Shown: piece after piece, positions 10,127-18,933 of the stretch
Layout: each line of letters begins with the position of its first letter
How positions within the stretch are numbered: the first letter of the stretch is position 1
NCBI GenBank assembly: GCA_903925285.1
Contig: CAIYET010000069.1
Location: 1 to 32,047 of the forward strand
DNA length: 32,047 nt
Reading direction: 5' to 3'
Source of the DNA: Candidatus Hydrogenedentota bacterium
GTDB taxonomy: Bacteria > Hydrogenedentota > Hydrogenedentia > Hydrogenedentales > SLHB01
Position numbers and translations under genes: made by a program
Notes under the pieces: generated by a model
Seen by the model: the letters and a program-made list of their open reading frames with translations, nothing else
The model's database searches: none
What the model was told of the DNA's origin: nothing

Positions 10127-11813
10127 CGCTATGGCATCGTGCGGCCATTCCGCCGAGAAGGACGGCCAATAGGGCAAGTCCGCCGAGGCTGGCCGCAGGG
10201 ACGCTGTTCGGTGGGAGTACGTCGAGTACGTGCGCCTGCGCGAATCGGAGTCCTTTGACACCATCGTCGTACTCGCACTCGTAGGTTCCGGAATCTTCGG
10301 CGAGTGTGGGGTTCAGCGTTAGGGTCCGCGTACATGCGCCGGTGACGCGTTCGGGCGCGTCGGCGATCAACACGCCGTTCTTGAACCACCGGTAGTTCGA
10401 GCCGGGCGGCGCGGTCATGGTCACCCGTGTACTTTCTTCAATAAATCCGTTGGGACTGATCGTCAGGACGCCGGTACGCACGCGGGCGCGAATATTTAGT
10501 TCGGTCTGCGTATCGAGTAGCGCCCGTAAGTGGATAACCAGTTCTGGGTACGTTACGGCGAGATTCGTGGTCTCCAACGGATCCGCGACGATGTCGTACA
10601 ACGCGACAGCGTCGGTGCGCCGATTGTGGATCAGTTTCATCGAGCCTTCTCTGACCGCCTCGAAATCCATGTCGCGAGGGGATCGAGCTCCGCGCGTATA
10701 GGAGAATACCGGGTCTAGGGGATTGCGCGTTGCCAAGAGACTCCGTCCTTGCCAAGCGGGACGCGCCGACAATCCAAGCAGGGCAGCCACGGTGGGCAGG
10801 ACATCGACCGTGCTGACGTTCGTGGCTATAGACGCCTGGGCCAGGCCGGGGCCTTTGATGAACAGTGGAACACGCAGTTCCGGTTCATACAGCGATAGGC
10901 CATGGCCCAATAGGCCGTGTTCCCAGAAGTGCTCGCCGTGGTCCGCTAGGACGATGACGAACGTATTCGGATACTGTGCCAGGAGCGTGTCGATAAGTCC
11001 GCCAATTTCGGCATCCGCATAACGGGCTTCGCCGTCGTACAGGGTCTCGACCGAGTCTTTTCCAATGGCCGACAACTCCGGGAATTCCCGGACGGGCTTG
11101 ATGCCGAGCGTGAAATCCACTTGGTCCAGGGTGTAGGGGATGAAGTCCTCAGCGTAACCCTGTTCCAGGGTACTGAGTCCTGCGGCGGGATAGCCAAAGA
11201 GGCTTCTGTACTGCTGAGGCGGCAGATAGGGGACATGGGGATCCATGTAATGCGCGTACAAAAAGAACGGTTGCGTGTGGCGTTGGACCTGCTGTAGCGC
11301 CGCGTTTGTCACCTGTTCGGCGGAGGCTTCGGGACTGCCATAATAGCCGTATTCATCGAACCCCTGTCCGAAACCGAGTTCATGCGTCAGATTGCCGTTC
11401 GTTTGCACGCCCATGGTGGAATAGCCGACTGTCTTAAGAAACGACGCCATTGTCTCGATCGTGGCAGGCAACGCGTCCGACGGCGTGGACACCTCATGCG
11501 CCTCGACCTCGATCCCGGTGAAAATGGACGCCATAGACGGGCGAGTCCACGAACACGGCGCAACCGCATTGGTGAACCATACGCCATTCGCAGCCATGTC
11601 CAAGAGATACGGCATTACGGGCAGGCCGTTTCGCGTCGCGTTGAGCCGGTCGGCCCGCAACGCATCCACGAGGATCACGATGACGTTCGGCGCGACGGCA
11701 TTGCCGGAGGGGGATTGAACGGAATCCGCTTGCATCCGTCCCTCGGCGGTCGAAGTAAAGAAACACCCACTCCCGCCCAGCAGCAACAACAAGACGCCAA
11801 CACGCCCACCCAT
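10050..11813 (-). CDS. Sulfatase-family (alkaline phosphatase superfamily) protein with C-terminal Ig-like domain and TM/sorting tail
   Basis: PNVIVILVDALRADRLNATR, WTRPSMASIFTG, VLADHGEHFWEHGLLGHG; Ig-like YRWFKNGVLI...LTLNPTLAEDSGTYECEYDDG; C-terminal hydrophobic segment. Confidence 0.88.
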   Translation of the reverse strand: MGGRVGVLLLLLGGSGCFFTSTAEGRMQADSVQSPSGNAVAPNVIVILVDALRADRLNATRNGLPVMPYLLDMAANGVWFTNAVAPCSWTRPSMASIFTGIEVEAHEVSTPSDALPATIETMASFLKTVGYSTMGVQTNGNLTHELGFGQGFDEYGYYGSPEASAEQVTNAALQQVQRHTQPFFLYAHYMDPHVPYLPPQQYRSLFGYPAAGLSTLEQGYAEDFIPYTLDQVDFTLGIKPVREFPELSAIGKDSVETLYDGEARYADAEIGGLIDTLLAQYPNTFVIVLADHGEHFWEHGLLGHGLSLYEPELRVPLFIKGPGLAQASIATNVSTVDVLPTVAALLGLSARPAWQGRSLLATRNPLDPVFSYTRGARSPRDMDFEAVREGSMKLIHNRRTDAVALYDIVADPLETTNLAVTYPELVIHLRALLDTQTELNIRARVRTGVLTISPNGFIEESTRVTMTAPPGSNYRWFKNGVLIADAPERVTGACTRTLTLNPTLAEDSGTYECEYDDGVKGLRFAQAHVLDVLPPNSVPAASLGGLALLAVLLGGMAARCHSVRDKGQKVKDEGRKTKDTDRFILHL

Positions 11814-11917
11814 CGTTTATACCTCATGAACGGTCCATATCGGGACGCCGAACGTTTACAACCGCCACCTTCAATATACCACAATCCGCTCGCTCTTTGT
11901 CCGACGAGCCGCGCCTC

Positions 11918-13618
11918 TCAGCGGCATCTCCCACGGAGAAACAGGCGAGCGCCGAAAAGCATGGTGATCAATACGCAAGATCCGGCTACATCGAGCGCGG
12001 GGACGCTGTTGAAAGGAAGGACGGTAAAAACGTACGGTTTCGTGTATAGGAACGTCCAGACGCCGTCCGCGTACTCGCATTCGTAAGTCCCCGAATCCTC
12101 GGCAATCAGTTGATTCAGGGTTAACGTACGCGTATCGGCGCCGACAATGTGGAGAGGATCGTCGGCAATGGGCTGGCCATTTTTTATCCATTGGTAGCTC
12201 ATGCCGCTGGGAGCGGTCAACGTAAGACACGTCCCTTCCTCGATCCATCCGCCCGGATTGGGAATAACATCGGCTACACGTACGCGCGCCCGGATATTTT
12301 GCTCGTGGTGGGCATCGAGCAGTGCCTTCAGTTGAGCGACCTGCTCCGGGTATTGGGCCGCCAGATTCGTTGTTTCGTCGGGATCATGCGCCAAATCGTA
12401 GAGTTCCGCAGCACCCGTTCGCCGGTCGCGGATCAGTTTAATGGAATCCACCTTGACCATCTCGCAATCGGTGGTGCGCGGAGGCAGTCCGCCACGCGTG
12501 TAAGAAAAGGTTGGGTTCCGCAAGTCGCGCGGAGCGAGCAGGCTTCGTCCTTGCCACGTGGAACGCGCCGACAACCCAAGCAGGGAAGCTAAGGTAGGCA
12601 GGATGTCGATGGTCTCGACGTTCGCGTCACTGGTCGCGGGCGTCAATCCCGGACCTGCAATGAACAGGGGAACGCGCAACACCGGTTCGTACATGGTTTG
12701 TCCGTGGCCGAGCCAACCATGTTCCCAGAAATGGTCCCCGTGGTCTGCGGTTACAACGAAAAAGGTGTTTGGAAATTCACTCCGAATCGAGTCGATGAGC
12801 CGCCCTATTTGTTCGTCCGTGTAGCGACACTCGCCATCGAACAAGAGCCGCACGGCGTCGCGTGCTACCGGAGAGAGTTCGGGGAAGTCGCGGGAGGGTT
12901 TGACGCCGAGCATGTAGTCCACTTGGTCAATAAGGTACGGTTGGAAGTCCTCGACGATTGCCTGTTCCATCGAATCGAGTATGAGATTGGGGTAACCGAA
13001 GAGCTGGCGATACGCTTCAGGCGGCCAATACGGGCAGTGTACGTCCAGGTAGTGAACGTACAGGAAGAAAGGCGTCGATGTTTCCTGTATGAGTTGCAAA
13101 GCATCGTCCGTCACGGCCAGAGCCGGCGGCACGTTCGCAACCAGGTCGTCGTAAGCGACGAAGCCCTGAGCAAATCCGTTTATCGCGGTCAAGTGCCAAT
13201 TGGTCTGCACGCCCATGGTCATATAGCCCGCTTTCTTCAGAAAAGAGGCCATCGTTTCGACTTTATCGGAGAGCATGTCGAAAGGGGTGGACACCTGGTG
13301 CGCCTCGATGTACATGGACGTGAGAATAGACGCCACCGACGGGCGCGTCCACGAACATGGCGCCATCGCGCTCGTAAACCACGCACCCTGCGCGGCCATG
13401 TGCGAAAGATACGGCATTACGGCAACGCCGTCTCGCGTCGCCGTGAGACGATCGGCCCTCAATGCATCGATGATAATCAGTACGACATTCGGCAGAGAAG
13501 CCGTGCCGTTCGATGCTTCGGTGGGAGCGTTCAGCGTCAATTCGTCCGCAGCCAAGGCCAACGGACATCCAATCCACACAACCAGCACTAATAGGAAGAC
13601 AAGATGCTTCGATGCCAT
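11918..13618 (-). CDS. Sulfatase-family protein, tandem paralog of the previous gene
   Basis: PNVVLIIIDALRADRLTATRDG, WTRPSVASILTS, VTADHGDHFWEHGWLGHG, Ig-like SYQWIKNGQPI...TLNQLIAEDSGTYECEYADG; likely start MASKHLVFLL at 13618. Confidence 0.88.
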   Translation of the reverse strand: MASKHLVFLLVLVVWIGCPLALAADELTLNAPTEASNGTASLPNVVLIIIDALRADRLTATRDGVAVMPYLSHMAAQGAWFTSAMAPCSWTRPSVASILTSMYIEAHQVSTPFDMLSDKVETMASFLKKAGYMTMGVQTNWHLTAINGFAQGFVAYDDLVANVPPALAVTDDALQLIQETSTPFFLYVHYLDVHCPYWPPEAYRQLFGYPNLILDSMEQAIVEDFQPYLIDQVDYMLGVKPSRDFPELSPVARDAVRLLFDGECRYTDEQIGRLIDSIRSEFPNTFFVVTADHGDHFWEHGWLGHGQTMYEPVLRVPLFIAGPGLTPATSDANVETIDILPTLASLLGLSARSTWQGRSLLAPRDLRNPTFSYTRGGLPPRTTDCEMVKVDSIKLIRDRRTGAAELYDLAHDPDETTNLAAQYPEQVAQLKALLDAHHEQNIRARVRVADVIPNPGGWIEEGTCLTLTAPSGMSYQWIKNGQPIADDPLHIVGADTRTLTLNQLIAEDSGTYECEYADGVWTFLYTKPYVFTVLPFNSVPALDVAGSCVLITMLFGARLFLRGRCR

Positions 13619-13637
13619 ACTCGAACCTCCCATTTCC

Positions 13638-15461
13638 TCAAAAAGTGGCCTCCACCTCGACGGGCGGCGCTCCGTCCGTGTCCCATCCGCGTTTCTCGTA
13701 GTAGAGCGAGAGCATCTTTTCGAATTCGTGCGCGTCGATGGTCTTTCCTGCATTAGGCCCCGTGAGGACGGGCACCTTCGTGACCTTGTACGGCAGCGAA
13801 TCGGATTTCCGTGTCGCGCCCAAACGGATGTTCAGCCGCCGCGTCAGGTTGTAGACATGGTCGGAAAGTTTGAGCAACTCTTCGAGCGTCATCTGTTTAC
13901 CGGTCACGTAACTGTAGAACTTCTCGTAATGGCGCTCGTTCAAACCGAGTTCAATCCACGGCAGTCGGCATACACCGAGCATGTCGAACAGTGGGCGCAC
14001 GGCTTGGTGGTACATGACGAGATCGACCTTCTGTTCGGCGGTCCATGCCGCCCCCTCCTCGATCTCTTTTGCGATGGTCCATGCCCGCGCGTGGTGCGCG
14101 CCAATGTCGGAAGTCGCGTACGCGAGGCCCATCGACGTCCCGACCCGGCTGTCGTAAGCCGACTGTTCAAGCCCCTTGACTTGGAGCAGCACTTTCTCCA
14201 TTTCGGGCCACTGCGCGATGATGCGGCGCGAGCCGTCCGCCAGAATGTCACCGATGCCTTCGCGCCGTGCGATGCGGTGCATAAGGTCGAGAATCGCGTC
14301 ATCGTCGTTCCAGGCGATTGCCTTGCCATCGAGATCGGCGAGCGTTACGATCCCTTTCTCATAGCCCTCGATTATCGCTCCGACGATGCTTCCCGTTGAG
14401 ATCGTGTCGATGCCGAGTTCGTCGCACAATTTGTTGGCCGCGAGCACCGCGTCGAAGCGGTCGATGCCGAGATTCGAGCCGAGCATGGCGCACGATTCGT
14501 ATTCGGGACCTTCGGTTACGGTACCCGCGTACTTCCCATTTTTCACCAGACAGATATTGCTGCAGCACATCGGGCACATAAAACACGCGCTATCGCCGAT
14601 CTTGTAATGTTCGAGCATCGTCTCGCCATTGATCTTGTCATGCGCCGCAAACGTGGTCGCCTTGAAATTGTACGTGGGCAGGATGCCTTTCGCATTTGCG
14701 TACTCGATGACGTTCATCAAGCCCTGCTGCTGCCACAACCGGAAATATTTGTGGTCCGTCATATACTTGACGGCCTTGCGCGTCTCGTCGGCCAGTCCGT
14801 TCATGTCGAAGACCGGCAGATCCTTCGTACCGCGGACTGCGATGGCCTTGAGGTTCTTCGATCCCATGATCGCGCCGATGCCTGTCCGCCCCGCGTTGCG
14901 GCTCCAATCCGAATTAACGCACGCGAAGCGTACGAGGTTCTCGCCCGCGACGCCGATCGCGGCGACATGGAGGTTGTGCGAAGCGAGCTTCTCCTTGATG
15001 AGGCCTTCCGTTTCGAGACAGGTCTTGCCCTTTAATTGCGGCATCGGAATGATGCTTACTTTCTCGTTGTCGATGAACAGAATCGACAGTTCCGACGCCG
15101 CGCCCGTGATGGCGAGATAATCGTGGCCCGTCTGGCGCAGTTCGACGCCGAACCCGCCGCCCATCGACGAGTCGCCGTAGAAACCAGTCGCCGGCGAAAT
15201 CGAAATGAACGAGTTCTTGCCCGAAGACGGCAAATAGCAGCCCGTAAGAGGACCGGGCGCCACGACCAAAAGGTTTTCCGGACCTAGCGGGTCCACCTTG
15301 AAGTCGTGCGCCTTGAGGTTGTCCCACACGAGCTTCGCCCCGAATCCGCGCCCGCCGACGTACCGTTCGATGAAATCCTCGGAAAGGTCGCGCCGTTCCG
15401 ATGTGCCCGCCGTCAGATCGACATGCAGACCTTTGCGAAAGTAGCCGCCTTTGATATTCAT
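13638..15461 (-). CDS. aor: Aldehyde:ferredoxin oxidoreductase (tungsten-type)
   Basis: Start MNIKGGYFRKGLHVDLTAGTSERRDLSEDFIERYVGGRGFGAKLVWDNL; CFMCPMCCSNICL cluster ligands and later LGVCRLPW; ORF extends upstream artefactually to 15722. Confidence 0.93.
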   Translation of the reverse strand: MNIKGGYFRKGLHVDLTAGTSERRDLSEDFIERYVGGRGFGAKLVWDNLKAHDFKVDPLGPENLLVVAPGPLTGCYLPSSGKNSFISISPATGFYGDSSMGGGFGVELRQTGHDYLAITGAASELSILFIDNEKVSIIPMPQLKGKTCLETEGLIKEKLASHNLHVAAIGVAGENLVRFACVNSDWSRNAGRTGIGAIMGSKNLKAIAVRGTKDLPVFDMNGLADETRKAVKYMTDHKYFRLWQQQGLMNVIEYANAKGILPTYNFKATTFAAHDKINGETMLEHYKIGDSACFMCPMCCSNICLVKNGKYAGTVTEGPEYESCAMLGSNLGIDRFDAVLAANKLCDELGIDTISTGSIVGAIIEGYEKGIVTLADLDGKAIAWNDDDAILDLMHRIARREGIGDILADGSRRIIAQWPEMEKVLLQVKGLEQSAYDSRVGTSMGLAYATSDIGAHHARAWTIAKEIEEGAAWTAEQKVDLVMYHQAVRPLFDMLGVCRLPWIELGLNERHYEKFYSYVTGKQMTLEELLKLSDHVYNLTRRLNIRLGATRKSDSLPYKVTKVPVLTGPNAGKTIDAHEFEKMLSLYYEKRGWDTDGAPPVEVEATF

Positions 15462-15991
15462 ATCTGTTCCTTTCCGATCTCGGCGTACTGGAGCGTCTTC
15501 GTCTCGCCCTTCTCGTTGAATTCGATTTCCTTCATTTGCGTGTAACTCAAGACGTTGTTGAGTCGCTTGCTCTCGCCCAGCGCATACTCGGCTACCAAAC
15601 GTAACGCGCCCTTCGGACAATGTTTCACGCACTCCGGATCGCCGCCGCACAAGTCGCACTTGATCGGATATTCGCAATCGTCGTGCGCGTACATGGCCCC
15701 GAACGGACATGACTCGACGCAATGGAAACAGGAAATACAGAGATCCTGGTCCAACGCCACGACGCCATCCTTCCGGCTAAGCGCGTCGACCGGGCATACC
15801 GCCTCGCACGGCGGCTTCTTGCATTGACTGCAAACGATCGGCATTCGGATTATCGGATGCGGGTAGGTGATGAGCACGCGTATCGCGCTCTTCTTGGGGT
15901 TGTTTACGCCGAAATGCTTGATCGCGCACACGAGTTCGCACATTTTGCACCCGGAACATTCCGAGGGAATGACCGCCAACTTTCGCGACAT
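15458..15991 (-). CDS. 4Fe-4S ferredoxin-type electron transfer subunit for AOR
   Basis: CSGCKMCELVC, CSQCKKPPCEAVCPVDAL, CISCFHCVESCPFGAM, CDLCGGDPECVKHCPKGAL; stop overlaps AOR start (ATGA). Confidence 0.93.
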   Translation of the reverse strand: MSRKLAVIPSECSGCKMCELVCAIKHFGVNNPKKSAIRVLITYPHPIIRMPIVCSQCKKPPCEAVCPVDALSRKDGVVALDQDLCISCFHCVESCPFGAMYAHDDCEYPIKCDLCGGDPECVKHCPKGALRLVAEYALGESKRLNNVLSYTQMKEIEFNEKGETKTLQYAEIGKEQI

Positions 15992-16137
15992 GCTCTACCT
16001 CCTGTGTAGTCGGAATTCAGAATATTCCGAATCCAGCTCGCTGGGAATGCCGCATTCGGCAGTACCCAAACCGGCTTATGCTATCGGACTGCGGACATAG
16101 AGTCAAACGAAGGGCTGTGTCGTTGGCGGATTCGCAC

Positions 16138-18903
16138 ATGTTGCCGAGGCAACATGGATCTGTCAGAATAGCGTATCAGATATTGGACAGAAGTCATGTC
16201 GCGTCGCCACTTGGCGATACCACGGCTTCAAGTGCTCTGGACGTACTTGCGGAGAGTAATAGACACATGTTTGAGCATCTAAACCCCAAGACACGAAAAA
16301 TAGTCCATGGGATTGTAATGGGATCCCCGGTGTCTATCGGTGGAAAGCGTGTCGAGCCTTTCAGCGAGCAGGAGTCGCAATCCCTGTGGTTGCTGGCCAA
16401 TAACATAGCGGTACTCGATGAATGCAAAGGCGCCACTTTGGCAAGTAAATTCTTGGATCTTCACCGGGAGTTTCAACAGACTGTCGACAGCGGAGAATGT
16501 GACTTCACGAATCTTTCCGGGTCAGAGCAGACCCCGGCATTGCCAGTCGCAGAAGGTGTTAAACGGCGGATCGCGAAAATGTCGGCGCAGTCGTTTCGCG
16601 GACTGGCGCCAGCAGGGCAGCAGTGGGAGTATGATTTCGAGGGGCGCTCGCACCTGTTGTACGGACCCAATGGGTGCGGAAAATCGTCTTTGCTCGGCGC
16701 CATCTCATGGTGTCTCACAGGATGCATTTTTCGCGATGACTGTGAACCATCTTTTCCGGAATCGATCGCTGTATTTGAGGACGGCGGTACCAAGCACAAG
16801 TCACAACGTCCAGACGCTCTAGCCTTGGTCGATGAAGAGGGCAAGAGCACGCGTCCGAATGAACCGTATTGGGTGGCCATCGAGTTGGTTGCAGCGGACT
16901 CGAATGCTCACGCGGGCGTCTGGTTGCGACGGCACAGCGTGGACGGACTTCAGCATTCGGAAGACGGATCGGCTTGGAAGCCGCTACGGTCCATTGAAGA
17001 AGTCGGGATTAGCGAACTCGACGCCGAACTCCACATCCTCATGCCGGCGCGGGTATCGCACATGCAGTTTGGCAAGAACCCGGATCTCGTGAAGCTGTTT
17101 TCACAGATTGTGGGAATGGACGATCTCGAGCGGATCGCGGAAGTCGCCGGTGATTTTTGTACCGCGTCAAAGACGATGGCTACCAAGAAAGAGAAAGCCG
17201 AACTGATTCCCCAACAAAATGCCGTTCGGGATATTCTTGAAGAGATCGGAAAGACCGCTGTTTCGGAACTGCAAGCATGGCCCGAATACAAAACTCTTTT
17301 CGCCTCAAACTGCAACCTCGCAACTATTCAGACGCTCGGAAAATGCCTAGCGGCTGCTTGCGCCCAAATGACCGATACCTTGGCAAAGGATCTGGGGCTT
17401 CTCATGCCCGACAAGGATTCCGGTAAGAATCTTCCGGGCCAGGTGCAGGTAGCGGTGGATTTCTTTACTCGGCCAGCCGCGCAAGTTCTGCCCATGTCTA
17501 TGGGGATTGCAGCCCCGACGGCAGAGGACCTGGGCGCTCTTAAAGACGATCTCGCGAATCTGGAACAGGCGGTCGTTAAGGAAGCAGGCGAACGTCTCGA
17601 ATGGGCGTTCGAGGAAATCGCCGATCCAAAGGCGGGCCTGCTGCTCTTGGCATCGCAGCACTTCGATCCCGGTGTCAACTCGTGCCCCGTTTGCACGCAA
17701 GACCTTGATGCGGTGCCCATTGTTACTGCCAGACTCGTCGCGTTGCAGGCGCGCCTGTGCCTGGCGCATCTCAAAAAACAGATCGACGACCACGAAAGGG
17801 AGTTGCTGGACCGTCTTGAGAAGATCCTTCCTTCTGCGACGCGAAAGCTCGCCGAAGATCCCTTGTCTGCGCGCATGCTTGGGGATTGGGAAAACCTGAA
17901 GGAAAAATATACGCCGGGTTTACTGGCAACCCTTGCGGACAGATTCGACGACCGTATCAACGACATTACCCACAAGTGCGTGACAGTAGAATCGGATGCC
18001 GTGTTTGTTATTCCCAAGGAGCCTCAAGATACGTTTTCAGGTGCTTACTGCCGTATCGAGACCGGAATCAATGAGGCGCGACGCTACCTCACTTTCGTCG
18101 ACTCTTTGCTGAAACACGAAGCAGAGATACGCGATATGTGGAATACAATCGCCGACGACTGTGAGCCGACCGCGCTCGTGACAGTACTCAAACGCGGAAG
18201 CGCCACCATTGAAGCGTGGTCGGGATACGACAAGACGTACAAGTCCATGCAGGATCTCTACAAGAAGCAAAAGGCCATTGACGTGTTGACGGCGGAAATC
18301 GACTCATACCGTTCCCTTGCCGATTCAACGGATCGCTCGAAAAAGCTCGCCAGTTTTGTGCGTAACCAGGTCATCGCCGAGGTCGGGGAAGTCCACGAAC
18401 TGATGCGTTCCAACTACGAAAAGCTCTATGACATGGAACTACTACCCTTTCAACTGCTGACTCCCGGAGACGCAAAAAATGAAACCCTCAAGGATCAGTT
18501 GAACGCCTATCTGAAGGCGGGCGACGAGCTTGTTCCCATAGGTCCGTTCTCCAACGCGGGACGTTTAAGAGCGTTGGCCCTCTCCTTCGTCTTTGCCCTT
18601 CTGTCGAAATCCAGCCACACCCTCGATGTGCTAATTCTCGATGACCCGGCGCTGTCCATGGACGATCAACATAAAGACCGATTCCTGACCCACCTGATCG
18701 GCCCGGCAGCCAAGGAAAATCAAATCCTGATGGGAACGCATTACAAAACTTTCTTCGAGCGCGCTGGACTTCAGGTTTCGGACGCCACGCGTCTGTGTCT
18801 AACGCCACGACGAGGCTCTGGAGACGCAGTCGGTTTTGAGCCAGCAGACTTACTCCGGCGGGTAGAGAGCGACCACGGGCTTCAACGGCCGAATTTAGGC
18901 TGA
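16138..18903 (+). CDS. SMC/Rad50-like AAA ATPase, stand-alone
   Basis: Walker A LLYGPNGCGKSSLLGAISWCLTG (~16663-16689), central CPVCTQDL CxxC, signature-like PFSNAGRLRALALSFVFALL, Walker B LDVLILDDPALSMDDQHKD; start 16138 or 16267 uncertain. Confidence 0.8.
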   Translation: MLPRQHGSVRIAYQILDRSHVASPLGDTTASSALDVLAESNRHMFEHLNPKTRKIVHGIVMGSPVSIGGKRVEPFSEQESQSLWLLANNIAVLDECKGATLASKFLDLHREFQQTVDSGECDFTNLSGSEQTPALPVAEGVKRRIAKMSAQSFRGLAPAGQQWEYDFEGRSHLLYGPNGCGKSSLLGAISWCLTGCIFRDDCEPSFPESIAVFEDGGTKHKSQRPDALALVDEEGKSTRPNEPYWVAIELVAADSNAHAGVWLRRHSVDGLQHSEDGSAWKPLRSIEEVGISELDAELHILMPARVSHMQFGKNPDLVKLFSQIVGMDDLERIAEVAGDFCTASKTMATKKEKAELIPQQNAVRDILEEIGKTAVSELQAWPEYKTLFASNCNLATIQTLGKCLAAACAQMTDTLAKDLGLLMPDKDSGKNLPGQVQVAVDFFTRPAAQVLPMSMGIAAPTAEDLGALKDDLANLEQAVVKEAGERLEWAFEEIADPKAGLLLLASQHFDPGVNSCPVCTQDLDAVPIVTARLVALQARLCLAHLKKQIDDHERELLDRLEKILPSATRKLAEDPLSARMLGDWENLKEKYTPGLLATLADRFDDRINDITHKCVTVESDAVFVIPKEPQDTFSGAYCRIETGINEARRYLTFVDSLLKHEAEIRDMWNTIADDCEPTALVTVLKRGSATIEAWSGYDKTYKSMQDLYKKQKAIDVLTAEIDSYRSLADSTDRSKKLASFVRNQVIAEVGEVHELMRSNYEKLYDMELLPFQLLTPGDAKNETLKDQLNAYLKAGDELVPIGPFSNAGRLRALALSFVFALLSKSSHTLDVLILDDPALSMDDQHKDRFLTHLIGPAAKENQILMGTHYKTFFERAGLQVSDATRLCLTPRRGSGDAVGFEPADLLRRVESDHGLQRPNLG

Positions 18904-18933
18904 ATTGGGGAATGTGTTGGCGAAACGCAATGC

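Noticed and set aside
11700-11813. Lipobox in the first sulfatase (LLLLLGGSGCFF)
   Set aside because: Position -3 before Cys is not a typical lipobox residue; not strong enough to call a lipoprotein.
12698-14399. Plus-strand ORFs 12698..13591 and 13275..14399
   Set aside because: Antisense to the sulfatase and AOR genes, no recognisable domains.
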